Positions 17,884 through 25,923 of a DNA stretch of 64,000 bases are shown in pieces. Source of the DNA: Methanobacteriota archaeon (GTDB lineage: Archaea; Thermoplasmatota; Poseidoniia; Poseidoniales; Poseidoniaceae). The first letter of the stretch is position 1. Every line of letters begins with the position of its first letter. A program made the position numbers and the translations under genes. Location of the stretch: NCBI GenBank assembly GCA_018659375.1, contig JABJMO010000058.1, forward strand, positions 1 through 64,000. Direction: 5' to 3'. The notes beneath the pieces are model-generated. The model had not been told where the DNA came from. It searched no databases and was given only the letters and a program-made list of their open reading frames with translations.

Positions 17884-19596
17884 ATGGATTGGACTCCCGA
17901 TGAAGCAACAGATACAATGTTATGGCATATGGCAATCCAGAATGCCATTGAATACTCAGGAAAAGCGAATCCTGGTTCAGTAATTGGTAGAATAATGGGT
18001 ATGCGTCAAGATTTAAGACAATATGGTAAATCTCTAAGTCCTTTAATAGCCAAGAAAGTCGCCCAAGCAAATAATTTAGCAGGGGAGAATGGCCTTGATT
18101 ATTTACGAGAAATATTGCAAAACGAAGCGCCTCATCTCCTAGAAGAAAGGGAAAAGCAGACCAGAAGAGAGGGTTTACCTGAATTAAATTCAGCTCAAAA
18201 AGGGAAAGTCGTATTGAGATTTGCACCTAACCCGAATGGTCCGTTATCATTTGGCCATGCACGAGGAATAATCATCAATGGTGAATATGCCAAAGAGTAT
18301 GAAGGTGAACTAATATTACGATTTGATGACACAGATACTACTGTCAAACCTCCTCTTCCAGAAGCCTATGCAATTATTGAACAAGAGGCTGAATGGTTAC
18401 TTGGTTTCAAGCCTCATAGAATTATAATAGCCAGTGATAGAATCGACCAATATTATCGACACGTAGACATTATGCTGAGCGGAGGTTTTGGTTACGTTTG
18501 CCAATGCAGTGCTGACGAATTTAGAGAGTTTAGAGTTAGCAAAACAAATTGTCCATGCAGAGCAAATGAAATTGAACCTAATATTGAATTATGGAATAAA
18601 ATGCTAGACGGTACATTTGTACCCGGAGACGCTGTGGTGCGAGTAAAAACTGACATGGAACTAAAGAATCCAGCTCTCAGAGATTGGCCAGCATTACGAA
18701 TTCAAGATACCATTAAAAATCCTCATCCAAGAAAGGAAATAGGTTCAAAGTACCGTGTATGGCCGCTTTTAGATTTCCAAAGCGCCGTTGAAGATCACTT
18801 GCAAGGAGTAACCCATATTATCCGAGGCAAAGATCTAATGGATTCAACACGTAAACAGACATTACTCTATCAGCACTTTGGATGGCAGTATCCTGAAACA
18901 ATGTACTGGGGAAGAGTAAAAGTTCATGAATGGGGTGGATTTTCTACTTCACAAATGCGCAAAGACATCGAATCAGGGAAATTCACAGGTTGGTCTGATC
19001 CACGACTACCAACAATAGCAGGCCTTAGTGGCACTGGTATTCAAGCTGAGGCTTTACGTAATTTCTGGATTGAATTAGGCGTGACTCAAAAAGATATATC
19101 GGTACCGTTAAGTTCACTTTATTCACACAATACTAAGATTATTGATGATGATGCACCGAGAATATCATTCATCAGAGACCCAATTTTACTTGCTTTATCG
19201 GGCAACCAACAGAGTATTGTTGAAATCCCCACCCATCCAAACTTCCCGGCAATGGGAAGTCGAAAAATTCAATTGAATTCTCAGCAAGTGTTAATTGAAT
19301 CAACAGATTATGGTGAAGGAAAATTAAGATTAAAGGAATTTGCTGACTTTGATATTTCTGAAAAATCTGCCGAGTTTATCTCGCAAGAGAGAAGTGATGC
19401 ACGCAAGATTATCCATTGGGCTTCTGTTGATACATCCAGCAAGGCTACTCTCCAAACGGTTAACAATGGTCAAATTTCCAAAATTGAAGGTGTCCTTGAA
19501 CATCATAATTTATTGAAAGGAGACGTTGTGCAAATTGAACGAATTGGCTACGGTGTGATTGGTGAAAATAATACAATTATATTCACTCATGACTAG
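17884..19596 (+). CDS. gltX: glutamate--tRNA ligase, archaeal type
   Basis: A class I aminoacyl-tRNA synthetase that charges tRNA-Glu (and, if non-discriminating, tRNA-Gln). After an N-terminal helical extension of ~105 residues typical of archaeal and eukaryotic enzymes come the HIGH-type motif (PNPNGPLSFGHARG) and a Cys-rich zinc insert (YVCQCSADEF ... NCPCR). The KMSKS-equivalent is FSTSQMRKD, then the beta-barrel anticodon-binding domain of the GlnRS-like class. The ATG at 17884 is preferred over the in-frame TTG at 17875, because the GGGGG ribosome-binding site at 17868-17872 is 11 nt from the ATG but only 2 nt from the TTG. It is likely co-transcribed with rnhB and the following CBS gene. 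Confidence 0.95.
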   Translation: MDWTPDEATDTMLWHMAIQNAIEYSGKANPGSVIGRIMGMRQDLRQYGKSLSPLIAKKVAQANNLAGENGLDYLREILQNEAPHLLEEREKQTRREGLPELNSAQKGKVVLRFAPNPNGPLSFGHARGIIINGEYAKEYEGELILRFDDTDTTVKPPLPEAYAIIEQEAEWLLGFKPHRIIIASDRIDQYYRHVDIMLSGGFGYVCQCSADEFREFRVSKTNCPCRANEIEPNIELWNKMLDGTFVPGDAVVRVKTDMELKNPALRDWPALRIQDTIKNPHPRKEIGSKYRVWPLLDFQSAVEDHLQGVTHIIRGKDLMDSTRKQTLLYQHFGWQYPETMYWGRVKVHEWGGFSTSQMRKDIESGKFTGWSDPRLPTIAGLSGTGIQAEALRNFWIELGVTQKDISVPLSSLYSHNTKIIDDDAPRISFIRDPILLALSGNQQSIVEIPTHPNFPAMGSRKIQLNSQQVLIESTDYGEGKLRLKEFADFDISEKSAEFISQERSDARKIIHWASVDTSSKATLQTVNNGQISKIEGVLEHHNLLKGDVVQIERIGYGVIGENNTIIFTHD

Positions 19597-19631
19597 AAAC
19601 TATCAAAATGCAGTAGCGGTACAGGCTAACT

Positions 19632-20051
19632 ATGCCTAGCAGTGACAAGACCGTCGCAGATTTAGACTTAAATGATGAACATATTACCGCTGGTCTTGAA
19701 GATAGCCTGCAAGAAGCTGCTAAACGTCTACTTACTGTCCCAGGTGGCATATTGGTAATTCTGGATGATGAATCAAGAGTAAAAGGAGTCATTGGTAACA
19801 AACAGATTCTTACTGCAGTTGTTAAGGGTGTAGAACCTATTAGTGCCAAATGCCGCGATTATATGGAAATTGATTTCATGGAGATAAAACATAACCAAAA
19901 TCTATCTGAAGTGCTTAAGCAAATCAAACAAAGAACACCACAAGCTGTCGTTTCAGTTGACGAAAACGGAGAATTTAGCGGCTACTTTTCACCATCTGAT
20001 TATTTAGAAAGTAAATCACTAGTCAAATCGTTGAAAAGTCTGAAACTATAA
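19632..20051 (+). CDS. CBS-domain protein
   Basis: A 139-residue stand-alone protein with two CBS motifs making one Bateman-type pair. The first contains LQEAAKRLLTVPGGILVILDDESRVKGVIG and the second LSEVLKQIKQRTPQAVVSVDENGEFSGYFS. Such pairs bind adenosine nucleotides and usually regulate a partner enzyme or channel. No catalytic domain is attached, so the target is unknown. It lies 35 nt after gltX on the same strand. Its stop codon directly abuts the stop of the convergent membrane-protein gene (20051/20052), so no intergenic terminator fits between them. Confidence 0.82.
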   Translation: MPSSDKTVADLDLNDEHITAGLEDSLQEAAKRLLTVPGGILVILDDESRVKGVIGNKQILTAVVKGVEPISAKCRDYMEIDFMEIKHNQNLSEVLKQIKQRTPQAVVSVDENGEFSGYFSPSDYLESKSLVKSLKSLKL

Positions 20052-22121
20052 TCAACCAACTATTTTGATGGTTTTCCCACACCCACTACAGGCGATTTTT
20101 AGTGGCCTCTCATCGCTTGTTACAGGTATTTTAGTATCACAGGCTGGACATCCAACAACAGGTACATCTACTGTGAGTTCTGGTTTTTCTTCAACACCAT
20201 TTAGCTGCAAACGCCTGGGGCTTACCAACGCGGTAAGTAACCATAATCCGGAGGCAACTGCTGAAGACCCAATAACGAATAATCCCGGGTAAGCGAAGAA
20301 GTAAATCAGTGCAACAATTGGTAGTAGTACTAATTCTAACAACAGGAATCTACGGTGCTTATTTTTAGTCATTGAAAGAGATATGACTAGGCCAAAAGAA
20401 ATTATCATTAGGGTAATTATGGTTAATGGCATAGGTGTCGAGATTAAACTTTTACTTGGTTGAATGTAGAATGAAAATTCCTCGTCAAGACTCATTGATG
20501 TCCCTTCAACCTTGATTACTTCACCCCATGGATACCTAGAATGGGTAAATGAAAGGTCATCAGTCTCCAATAAATCAGCCGTTCCAAATGAAGTAGTAAT
20601 TGATGATTTCGCCTCCAATTTGTAGGTATAAGATTGCCATAGTGGCGCACTCTGTGTTGATGTAAAACTACTTACTAGGTCAAATCTTTCGCTATTTTGA
20701 ACGGTTTGGAGGGTAGAGAAAGTCAGGCTCAACGGATGGTAGATAACTCTGTCTTCTCCTAGCAAATCGAGAGATATGGAGATGGTATCAAAATCTGTTG
20801 AATCACCAATCAGGTCTGAACTATCAATTTGCATACCGCTAATATCCGACATGTAGGTTCGATATCTTTTACTCAATTCACGTTCAAATTGTTCTAGTTC
20901 TACGTTTTCAATACTACGGCTTTCTCGGTCTTCATCTGAGACACCTCCTGGACTCCAGCCGTAGAAGACTGAGTTAGTTGGTAAGTCGTTATCGCCGATG
21001 TGGTCCATGCCCCACCTCATCCAATAAGCCATTTCACCATCAATTTCTAATGTGGTAGTCCTTGATAATTTCAAGTTGCCATCATCACTAGCAAGATCAA
21101 CGATTTGTGTAATAGCTAGTGGGCTACCACTACCACCAGTTCTTAGCGGCTCATTTTCTGGGTAAAATGTACCTGTACCTCCACCACTATCTGATGTTTC
21201 AATGGTAAATTGGGCTGAGCCTTCAATCAAGGGGCCGTTATCTTGGAAATTTAATTTAACACTGACCTGTATTGACTGTTCGCCACCTGAGGCTTCAGTC
21301 CAAGTCCAAGTAACCACGATTGAATCCCCACTTTGGGTTTTAATTGGCTCTCCGGGTACTTGTTGATTATCAACTGTCAATTCAATAGATTCTGAATACG
21401 CAAGAGCATCAAGGCCATACGGTGAATCGATAATCACGGAAATGTAGGCATCACTACCTTCAATTTCAGGTTCATCAATTGACAATTCCATCAATGGGAT
21501 ATCGGCAGTTATCTTTGAATCAAAGTCTGTAGAACCCCATAAGAATTCTAACTCTGCATTTCCACCAGGAACGCTAAAAATTACCGAACGCGCACTAAGC
21601 ACTAACTCGATTTCACTAGATGAGGAAACTGTCATTTCATCAACTGGTATTGAAAATTCAATGGTACCTTCCCCTTGTGTAAGCACAGACGAATCTATAT
21701 TGGTCGAATCAGAGAACGTTTGTGAACCTATATTTATTGTTGCAGTAGCATTAATTTGTGCTCCACCTGCATCACTTACCCGATAGTTCATGACAAAATT
21801 CCAGTTGGATTCGGGTATTGAACCTGGCCAAACTTTACCCATGCTCCAAACTCCTACCTCTTCTTGCGAGGTGATGGAATTGGTAATCAGTGAATTACTT
21901 GCCTCATCCTCTAATAATTGAGAAAAAGGAGTTAAGGTGCCACTTGAACCACCGATAAGATACAAGTCAACATCATGAGAATCATCACAACATACCACTA
22001 CTGATTCTGCTTCAGCAATACCGGAAAGTTGTGATGAAAATGGTAAAGAAATCATCAATAATACTAAGGTGAACTGAACTATTCTTGCCGACAAACCCTT
22101 CACCACAAATCGCCGAATCAT
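20052..22121 (-). CDS. exported membrane protein with C-terminal zinc ribbon
   Basis: A 689-residue protein with no recognised family. It has a basic, hydrophobic signal (RFVVKGLSARIVQFTLVLLMISLPF) and a ~530-residue exterior part rich in Ser, Asp and Thr with beta-sandwich character. Three closely spaced hydrophobic segments follow at ~555-625 (PLTIITLMIISFGLVISLS, LLLELVLLPIVALIYFFAY, VIGSSAVASGLWLLTAL). The C-terminal ~40 residues form a cytoplasmic zinc ribbon (CPACDTKIPV ... CSGCGKTIKIVG). Two other proteins in the window also carry ribbons at one end, which hints at a shared cytoplasmic module. Its stop abuts the CBS gene stop in convergent orientation. Confidence 0.72.
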   Translation of the reverse strand: MIRRFVVKGLSARIVQFTLVLLMISLPFSSQLSGIAEAESVVVCCDDSHDVDLYLIGGSSGTLTPFSQLLEDEASNSLITNSITSQEEVGVWSMGKVWPGSIPESNWNFVMNYRVSDAGGAQINATATINIGSQTFSDSTNIDSSVLTQGEGTIEFSIPVDEMTVSSSSEIELVLSARSVIFSVPGGNAELEFLWGSTDFDSKITADIPLMELSIDEPEIEGSDAYISVIIDSPYGLDALAYSESIELTVDNQQVPGEPIKTQSGDSIVVTWTWTEASGGEQSIQVSVKLNFQDNGPLIEGSAQFTIETSDSGGGTGTFYPENEPLRTGGSGSPLAITQIVDLASDDGNLKLSRTTTLEIDGEMAYWMRWGMDHIGDNDLPTNSVFYGWSPGGVSDEDRESRSIENVELEQFERELSKRYRTYMSDISGMQIDSSDLIGDSTDFDTISISLDLLGEDRVIYHPLSLTFSTLQTVQNSERFDLVSSFTSTQSAPLWQSYTYKLEAKSSITTSFGTADLLETDDLSFTHSRYPWGEVIKVEGTSMSLDEEFSFYIQPSKSLISTPMPLTIITLMIISFGLVISLSMTKNKHRRFLLLELVLLPIVALIYFFAYPGLFVIGSSAVASGLWLLTALVSPRRLQLNGVEEKPELTVDVPVVGCPACDTKIPVTSDERPLKIACSGCGKTIKIVG

Positions 22122-22191
22122 TCATGGCTCATAATTTACTCTATTACATGACGCAATTTAAGAGTATTATATGGGATTAAATTATATTCCG

Positions 22192-22548
22192 TCAAAGTGC
22201 TTTTTCTAGCATTGCACCGAGTTCTTTTTCGAATAATGAAACCAGTGCTTCTCCCACTTCGCCCTGCAAGTCGTCAGGAAGTAATCTTAATCCAAGCCTT
22301 GTTACTGCTCTAGTAGCTTTCAACTCTGCGTAGATGGATCGTGCCTTTGACTGGAAATAATAAGATACAGCTTCTTTTATTTCGCTCTTTAATTCCGGAT
22401 CTGCATCCACTTTGTTACGGATGTGTGTCTTTAATTCGTCTTTGACAAGGTCCCTAAATGCCTCGATGACTAAATCTTCTGTGGAAAGTAATTCCTTGAT
22501 TTGGTCTTTGATACTTCCAGTGAGTAATCTCTCTATTGCCATGTCCAT
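22192..22548 (-). CDS. small helical protein of unknown function
   Basis: A 118-residue protein that looks almost entirely alpha-helical, with alternating charged and hydrophobic residues (DQIKELLSTEDLVIEAFRDL, LFEKELGAMLEKAL). It has no cysteines, signal peptide or membrane segment. I do not recognise the family. It lies 37 nt downstream of the DHH-like gene and is probably in an operon with it and uS15. In many archaea this position holds KEOPS subunit Pcc1 or ribosomal protein eS1, but this sequence resembles neither. Confidence 0.65.
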   Translation of the reverse strand: MDMAIERLLTGSIKDQIKELLSTEDLVIEAFRDLVKDELKTHIRNKVDADPELKSEIKEAVSYYFQSKARSIYAELKATRAVTRLGLRLLPDDLQGEVGEALVSLFEKELGAMLEKAL

Positions 22549-22585
22549 CCCACACAGCCATATGGTTTGAATTCATCGACCAATG

Positions 22586-23485
22586 TCAGATTAACTGACC
22601 CGCGGTGATTAGTTGCTTTAGGAGGTTAGCGGCAAATGACTTACTCTCATCAATGTCTTGTGGCCATGCTTCCTGAGTATTGTAAATTTGTGAATGCAAA
22701 TCTTGCTGTTCTTCAGCAATCACTACCCGATACCAAATCAATTCCTCCAACCTTGGAGTTGATAGTTTATCATTAGAAAGGCAAGGAAGGGCCAATTCAC
22801 TTAGTGCCTGTTGACGTTGTTCATAAGCCATCTTAGGCCATTTCTTGGTCAATCTCTTCAGCATCGAAACAGACATGCTGGGCAACATTCCAAGTTCGGG
22901 ATTAATTATTTCAGGCAACGATAATAACCGAATTGAGCCCTCATCCTGTAAGATATCTCTAATTTTAGTGTAAACAGGATCGTAGGAATTGTCCAAAGAT
23001 TCCCTAAGCCAATGGCCAACACCAGACAATGGTCGTAACCTTCTGACTCTGGCCCCGTTAGGACATACTTCAGAAGCTATGGCGGCACACTGAATTACTA
23101 CATCAAGAGCGCCTTGATGATCTTTATCTGAGTTGGGATGATTTATCGAAATCGCTATTGGGACAATACGCATCCTGGAGGATTCATCAATTTCTTGGTG
23201 TTGCCAAGTGTCTTCATAGTGTTCGATACTGATCACTAAATCTGCATTAGATTGATAGTTGTAATCTTCACCTTTTGGTAGGTGTGTTTTAGATTGCAGT
23301 ATTTTCCGACTATACGGAACATTAGCATCGATCATTGCGGATTCTAAATATGCCAGTGAAAGTATGCTTTCCAAATCTGCTGTTGCAAAGATGGCAACAC
23401 TATTTGCTGATTTGATTTTTTCCACTATGGAATTAACCCTAATTTTGACATCACGAAACAGATTTGTTTCTAGGATATCATTCAT
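22586..23485 (-). CDS. RecJ/Cdc45-like DHH-family protein, probably catalytically inactive
   Basis: A 299-residue protein just downstream of uS15, where many archaea encode a RecJ/Cdc45-like DHH protein that joins GINS and MCM in the replicative helicase. The fold outline fits. VAIFATADLESILSLAYLESAM (residues ~31-52) aligns with the motif I segment (D-x-D-G-xx-SA). SNADLVISIEHYED fits the second strand, and IAISINHPNSDKD holds the place of the DHH motif, reduced to INH. LSGVGHWLRESLD matches the helix after it. Key metal-binding aspartates are missing, so nuclease activity is unlikely, as in Cdc45. It is shorter than active RecJ-type proteins (400-500 residues) and seems to lack a full DHHA1 domain. 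The assignment relies on synteny plus weak motif similarity. Confidence 0.6.
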   Translation of the reverse strand: MNDILETNLFRDVKIRVNSIVEKIKSANSVAIFATADLESILSLAYLESAMIDANVPYSRKILQSKTHLPKGEDYNYQSNADLVISIEHYEDTWQHQEIDESSRMRIVPIAISINHPNSDKDHQGALDVVIQCAAIASEVCPNGARVRRLRPLSGVGHWLRESLDNSYDPVYTKIRDILQDEGSIRLLSLPEIINPELGMLPSMSVSMLKRLTKKWPKMAYEQRQQALSELALPCLSNDKLSTPRLEELIWYRVVIAEEQQDLHSQIYNTQEAWPQDIDESKSFAANLLKQLITAGQLI

Positions 23486-23535
23486 GGCTATCAGTTAACC
23501 TATGAGGCTAGTTGTTATTCAATCTCTCGATGAAC

Positions 23536-23994
23536 TTACTCGACCATTAGTCTGAGTTCGTCTCTCTTGTATCGCCAGTCCGCAGGTAAACTACCTTCAG
23601 AAATGTAATAACTTGCCAATCGCCTAATCTTTGATTCGGTGATTTCGAGTGAACGCTTGTTGTGAATGTCTTTGTGATTACCACTACCTAGATGTTCGAT
23701 TATTCTAACCGCTTGGCGCATTAGATTCATCATGTCTTCTGGATAGGTTCCTCCGATGTCATTTTCTGCTAAGATTGCACCAATTCTCTTACCGGTAACT
23801 AATTTTACATTCGGGACAGCGTGTTGGTCACGCAAAATTGTACCAATTTGTGCAGTTGTATTACCTGACTTTCCTAGGTCGACAACCAGCTTAGTGACTT
23901 CATCAACGTTGGTATTGGACCAATCTGGAGCTGCTGTAACGTGAGGTTTCGATGAACCGCTTTGGCCTTTTCTGGACTTGTACATACGTGCCAT
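23536..23994 (-). CDS. rps15: 30S ribosomal protein S15 (uS15), archaeal type
   Basis: A small-subunit protein binding the central domain of 16S rRNA. The MARMYKSRKGQSGSSKP start is typical of archaeal/eukaryotic uS15 (eukaryotic S13), which has a ~60-residue N-terminal extension absent from bacteria. The core HLGSGNHKDIHNKRSLEITESKIRRLASYY contains the conserved H-xx-KD-xx-xxR-L-xx-xxSKIRRL pattern. I chose the ATG at 23994, giving 152 residues and matching homologues; an in-frame GTG three codons upstream (24003) is less likely. The gene leads the DHH-like gene, a conserved archaeal pairing. Confidence 0.95.
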   Translation of the reverse strand: MARMYKSRKGQSGSSKPHVTAAPDWSNTNVDEVTKLVVDLGKSGNTTAQIGTILRDQHAVPNVKLVTGKRIGAILAENDIGGTYPEDMMNLMRQAVRIIEHLGSGNHKDIHNKRSLEITESKIRRLASYYISEGSLPADWRYKRDELRLMVE

Positions 23995-24070
23995 GTTAAT
24001 CACTCAAGCACTCTGCCGACTTGCCTCTCATTATTAACCACTCCGCATGCCGACATATAACTCACCTAAA

Positions 24071-25846
24071 CTAGATTCTTTGATGACCTTTTGCGACAAT
24101 ACCCGGAATCTTATCCCATTCCCATCCTGAAGCAGTTGCTCTTGCCAGCCCAATGGGTTGATTATTTTGCAATATCAAGACATCATCACCTGAGGTTATT
24201 CCGTCATCAAAAGATTCTACTATCGATGAAAATACGTCTCCCTTCCACTTTATTGAGGGTTTAATTGTCGCTGTCTTGAGAGAAGAATTATCCGCAATGA
24301 GTTTAACAGATGATTTGGAGAGCGAAAAACCTCTCCGATCATTAGACCATTGCGCTATTTGTTTCCCATCTAAATCAATCTTCCAGTATGGCGGCTTTCC
24401 GCGTATTTTGACGCCCTCTAACCACTGATCATTGTTCATTTTATATCTCGCCACACTTTGAAAATTATCAACTAATATACGATGATGGCGACGATTACGA
24501 GGAGCGAGTTCTTGAGTTATTTTGGCCACGGCTTGACTCAGGTTTTCAAGAGCACCTTTAGAGGTGGCAGGCAGATTGTTTCTTGTTTCCAAATATGTGA
24601 CACCATCTAATTTGAAACTCATTGATGAATGATTAATCACAGTGTGATAATTGTGACGGGACAACAAGTCTTTGACCATTTTTTCGGAACGAGAAAATTC
24701 GTCAAGACTCCAATCTCCAGTCACGGGAATATCATAGTGTGAAGCAGGCCAAACCTCTTCCAAATCCCTGGGGACAAGTCCAAGAGGCGAGGTAATCATC
24801 ACTTCATGATAACTACTTATTCCAATCGCATTCATAAATTTTCGATGTGATTTCGACATTCGGTATGGCTTCCTAGCAGAACATGGCAACAGAATCAACA
24901 CATTATCAATACCCTTTGGAGCCACATAATTATTAGACATGAAATCAACCCATTTAGTGATGATTGGATTTTCAAGTGAAATGGATGAATTACAATGCAA
25001 CATTGTTGTTGAATCAACATGCGATATCCCGAGGTTAGGATTGCTTCTACTCAATTTGTCATGATGGCGCAAATGTTCAACTAATTTCGGACTGTTAAGT
25101 GATTGTCGTTCTACTAAATTCCTCAAAGTTCCACCAGCTAAATGCGATTTTATTTCTTTGAGGGCATTGTTCCATTGAGCAATTTGACAACTCATATCAG
25201 CACTGTCGTCTGTATCAGCGACTAAATCCCTAGGACCAGATTCAGTTAACAATAAATTAGCAGCCATACATTGTCTTGAACGACTTAAATCAAATAAATC
25301 CACTCCAAACCAAACGAGTACTGCAGCATTATCTGGACCTCCAAGCCCAGGTGTCCAAATTAAGGCGCCAGGAAAGCGGTTCTTGATTACCGACAAGGCA
25401 CGAACTAACTTGTCCTTTTGAGCCGCTAGTTGTACAGCATCAACAAGAACAACAATACTTGGTTGAAGATTGCTATCAGTTAACTTTGAATCATGATTCA
25501 AGCGTTGCCATGAAAGTGGTAATAAAGAACCTGTCTCTGCTAATTCACCAGCATCAGCCTCTTCCAAGGAAGGTGGCAAAACATGACCGATTTTAGCGAT
25601 TAGTTTTGGAGATGGTTGTTGAAAATCTGGCGGTGATAGTGGAAGTTTAGCATCAATAGTCAAGGTTGCAGGAATTTCATTATCAGTTGTAGTCAAAAAT
25701 GGCGCTAATTTGGCAGGGATTTCAGGGTCACCATCTAATTGTATTAGACATGGAGTCGTAGCAGAAGGTACCTTTCGATCACCTAACCCCCAACTCCTAG
25801 CATATAGGTAGCGATGAATTACTGTCCGCCCTAATTCATTCCCCAT
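24071..25846 (-). CDS. arcS: archaeosine synthase ArcS (TGT-like, PUA domain)
   Basis: Converts preQ0 at position 15 of archaeal tRNAs toward archaeosine. The protein descends from archaeal tRNA-guanine transglycosylase but lacks its transglycosylase function. Diagnostic is LLPCSARKPYRMSKSHRKF (~residues 325-343), the ArcS signature PCSxxKPYxxSxSH. The N-terminal half keeps the TIM-barrel outline (ALIWTPGLGGPDNAAVLVWFGVDLFD). The C terminus is a PUA RNA-binding domain (GDDVLILQNNQPIGLARA). I placed the start at the ATG 25846 (MGNELGRTV), because the slightly longer frame begins at TTG. The companion TgtA is not in the window. It is divergent from the exported-protein gene at 25924. Confidence 0.9.
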   Translation of the reverse strand: MGNELGRTVIHRYLYARSWGLGDRKVPSATTPCLIQLDGDPEIPAKLAPFLTTTDNEIPATLTIDAKLPLSPPDFQQPSPKLIAKIGHVLPPSLEEADAGELAETGSLLPLSWQRLNHDSKLTDSNLQPSIVVLVDAVQLAAQKDKLVRALSVIKNRFPGALIWTPGLGGPDNAAVLVWFGVDLFDLSRSRQCMAANLLLTESGPRDLVADTDDSADMSCQIAQWNNALKEIKSHLAGGTLRNLVERQSLNSPKLVEHLRHHDKLSRSNPNLGISHVDSTTMLHCNSSISLENPIITKWVDFMSNNYVAPKGIDNVLILLPCSARKPYRMSKSHRKFMNAIGISSYHEVMITSPLGLVPRDLEEVWPASHYDIPVTGDWSLDEFSRSEKMVKDLLSRHNYHTVINHSSMSFKLDGVTYLETRNNLPATSKGALENLSQAVAKITQELAPRNRRHHRILVDNFQSVARYKMNNDQWLEGVKIRGKPPYWKIDLDGKQIAQWSNDRRGFSLSKSSVKLIADNSSLKTATIKPSIKWKGDVFSSIVESFDDGITSGDDVLILQNNQPIGLARATASGWEWDKIPGIVAKGHQRI

Positions 25847-25923
25847 GTTCAATCCTAATGCTATTCGTACAAGAATAATTCCTTCTAATCCCTAACTTCA
25901 AACATGACATCGAGTACGGCAAG

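Noticed and set aside
17852-18226. 124-codon minus-strand open frame opposite the gltX start
   Set aside because: Lies antisense to the conserved N-terminal region of glutamyl-tRNA synthetase, with Leu/Phe-rich sequence typical of shadow frames.
20040-20060. A bidirectional terminator between the CBS and zinc-ribbon genes
   Set aside because: The two stop codons are adjacent and no hairpin or T-rich tract fits between them.
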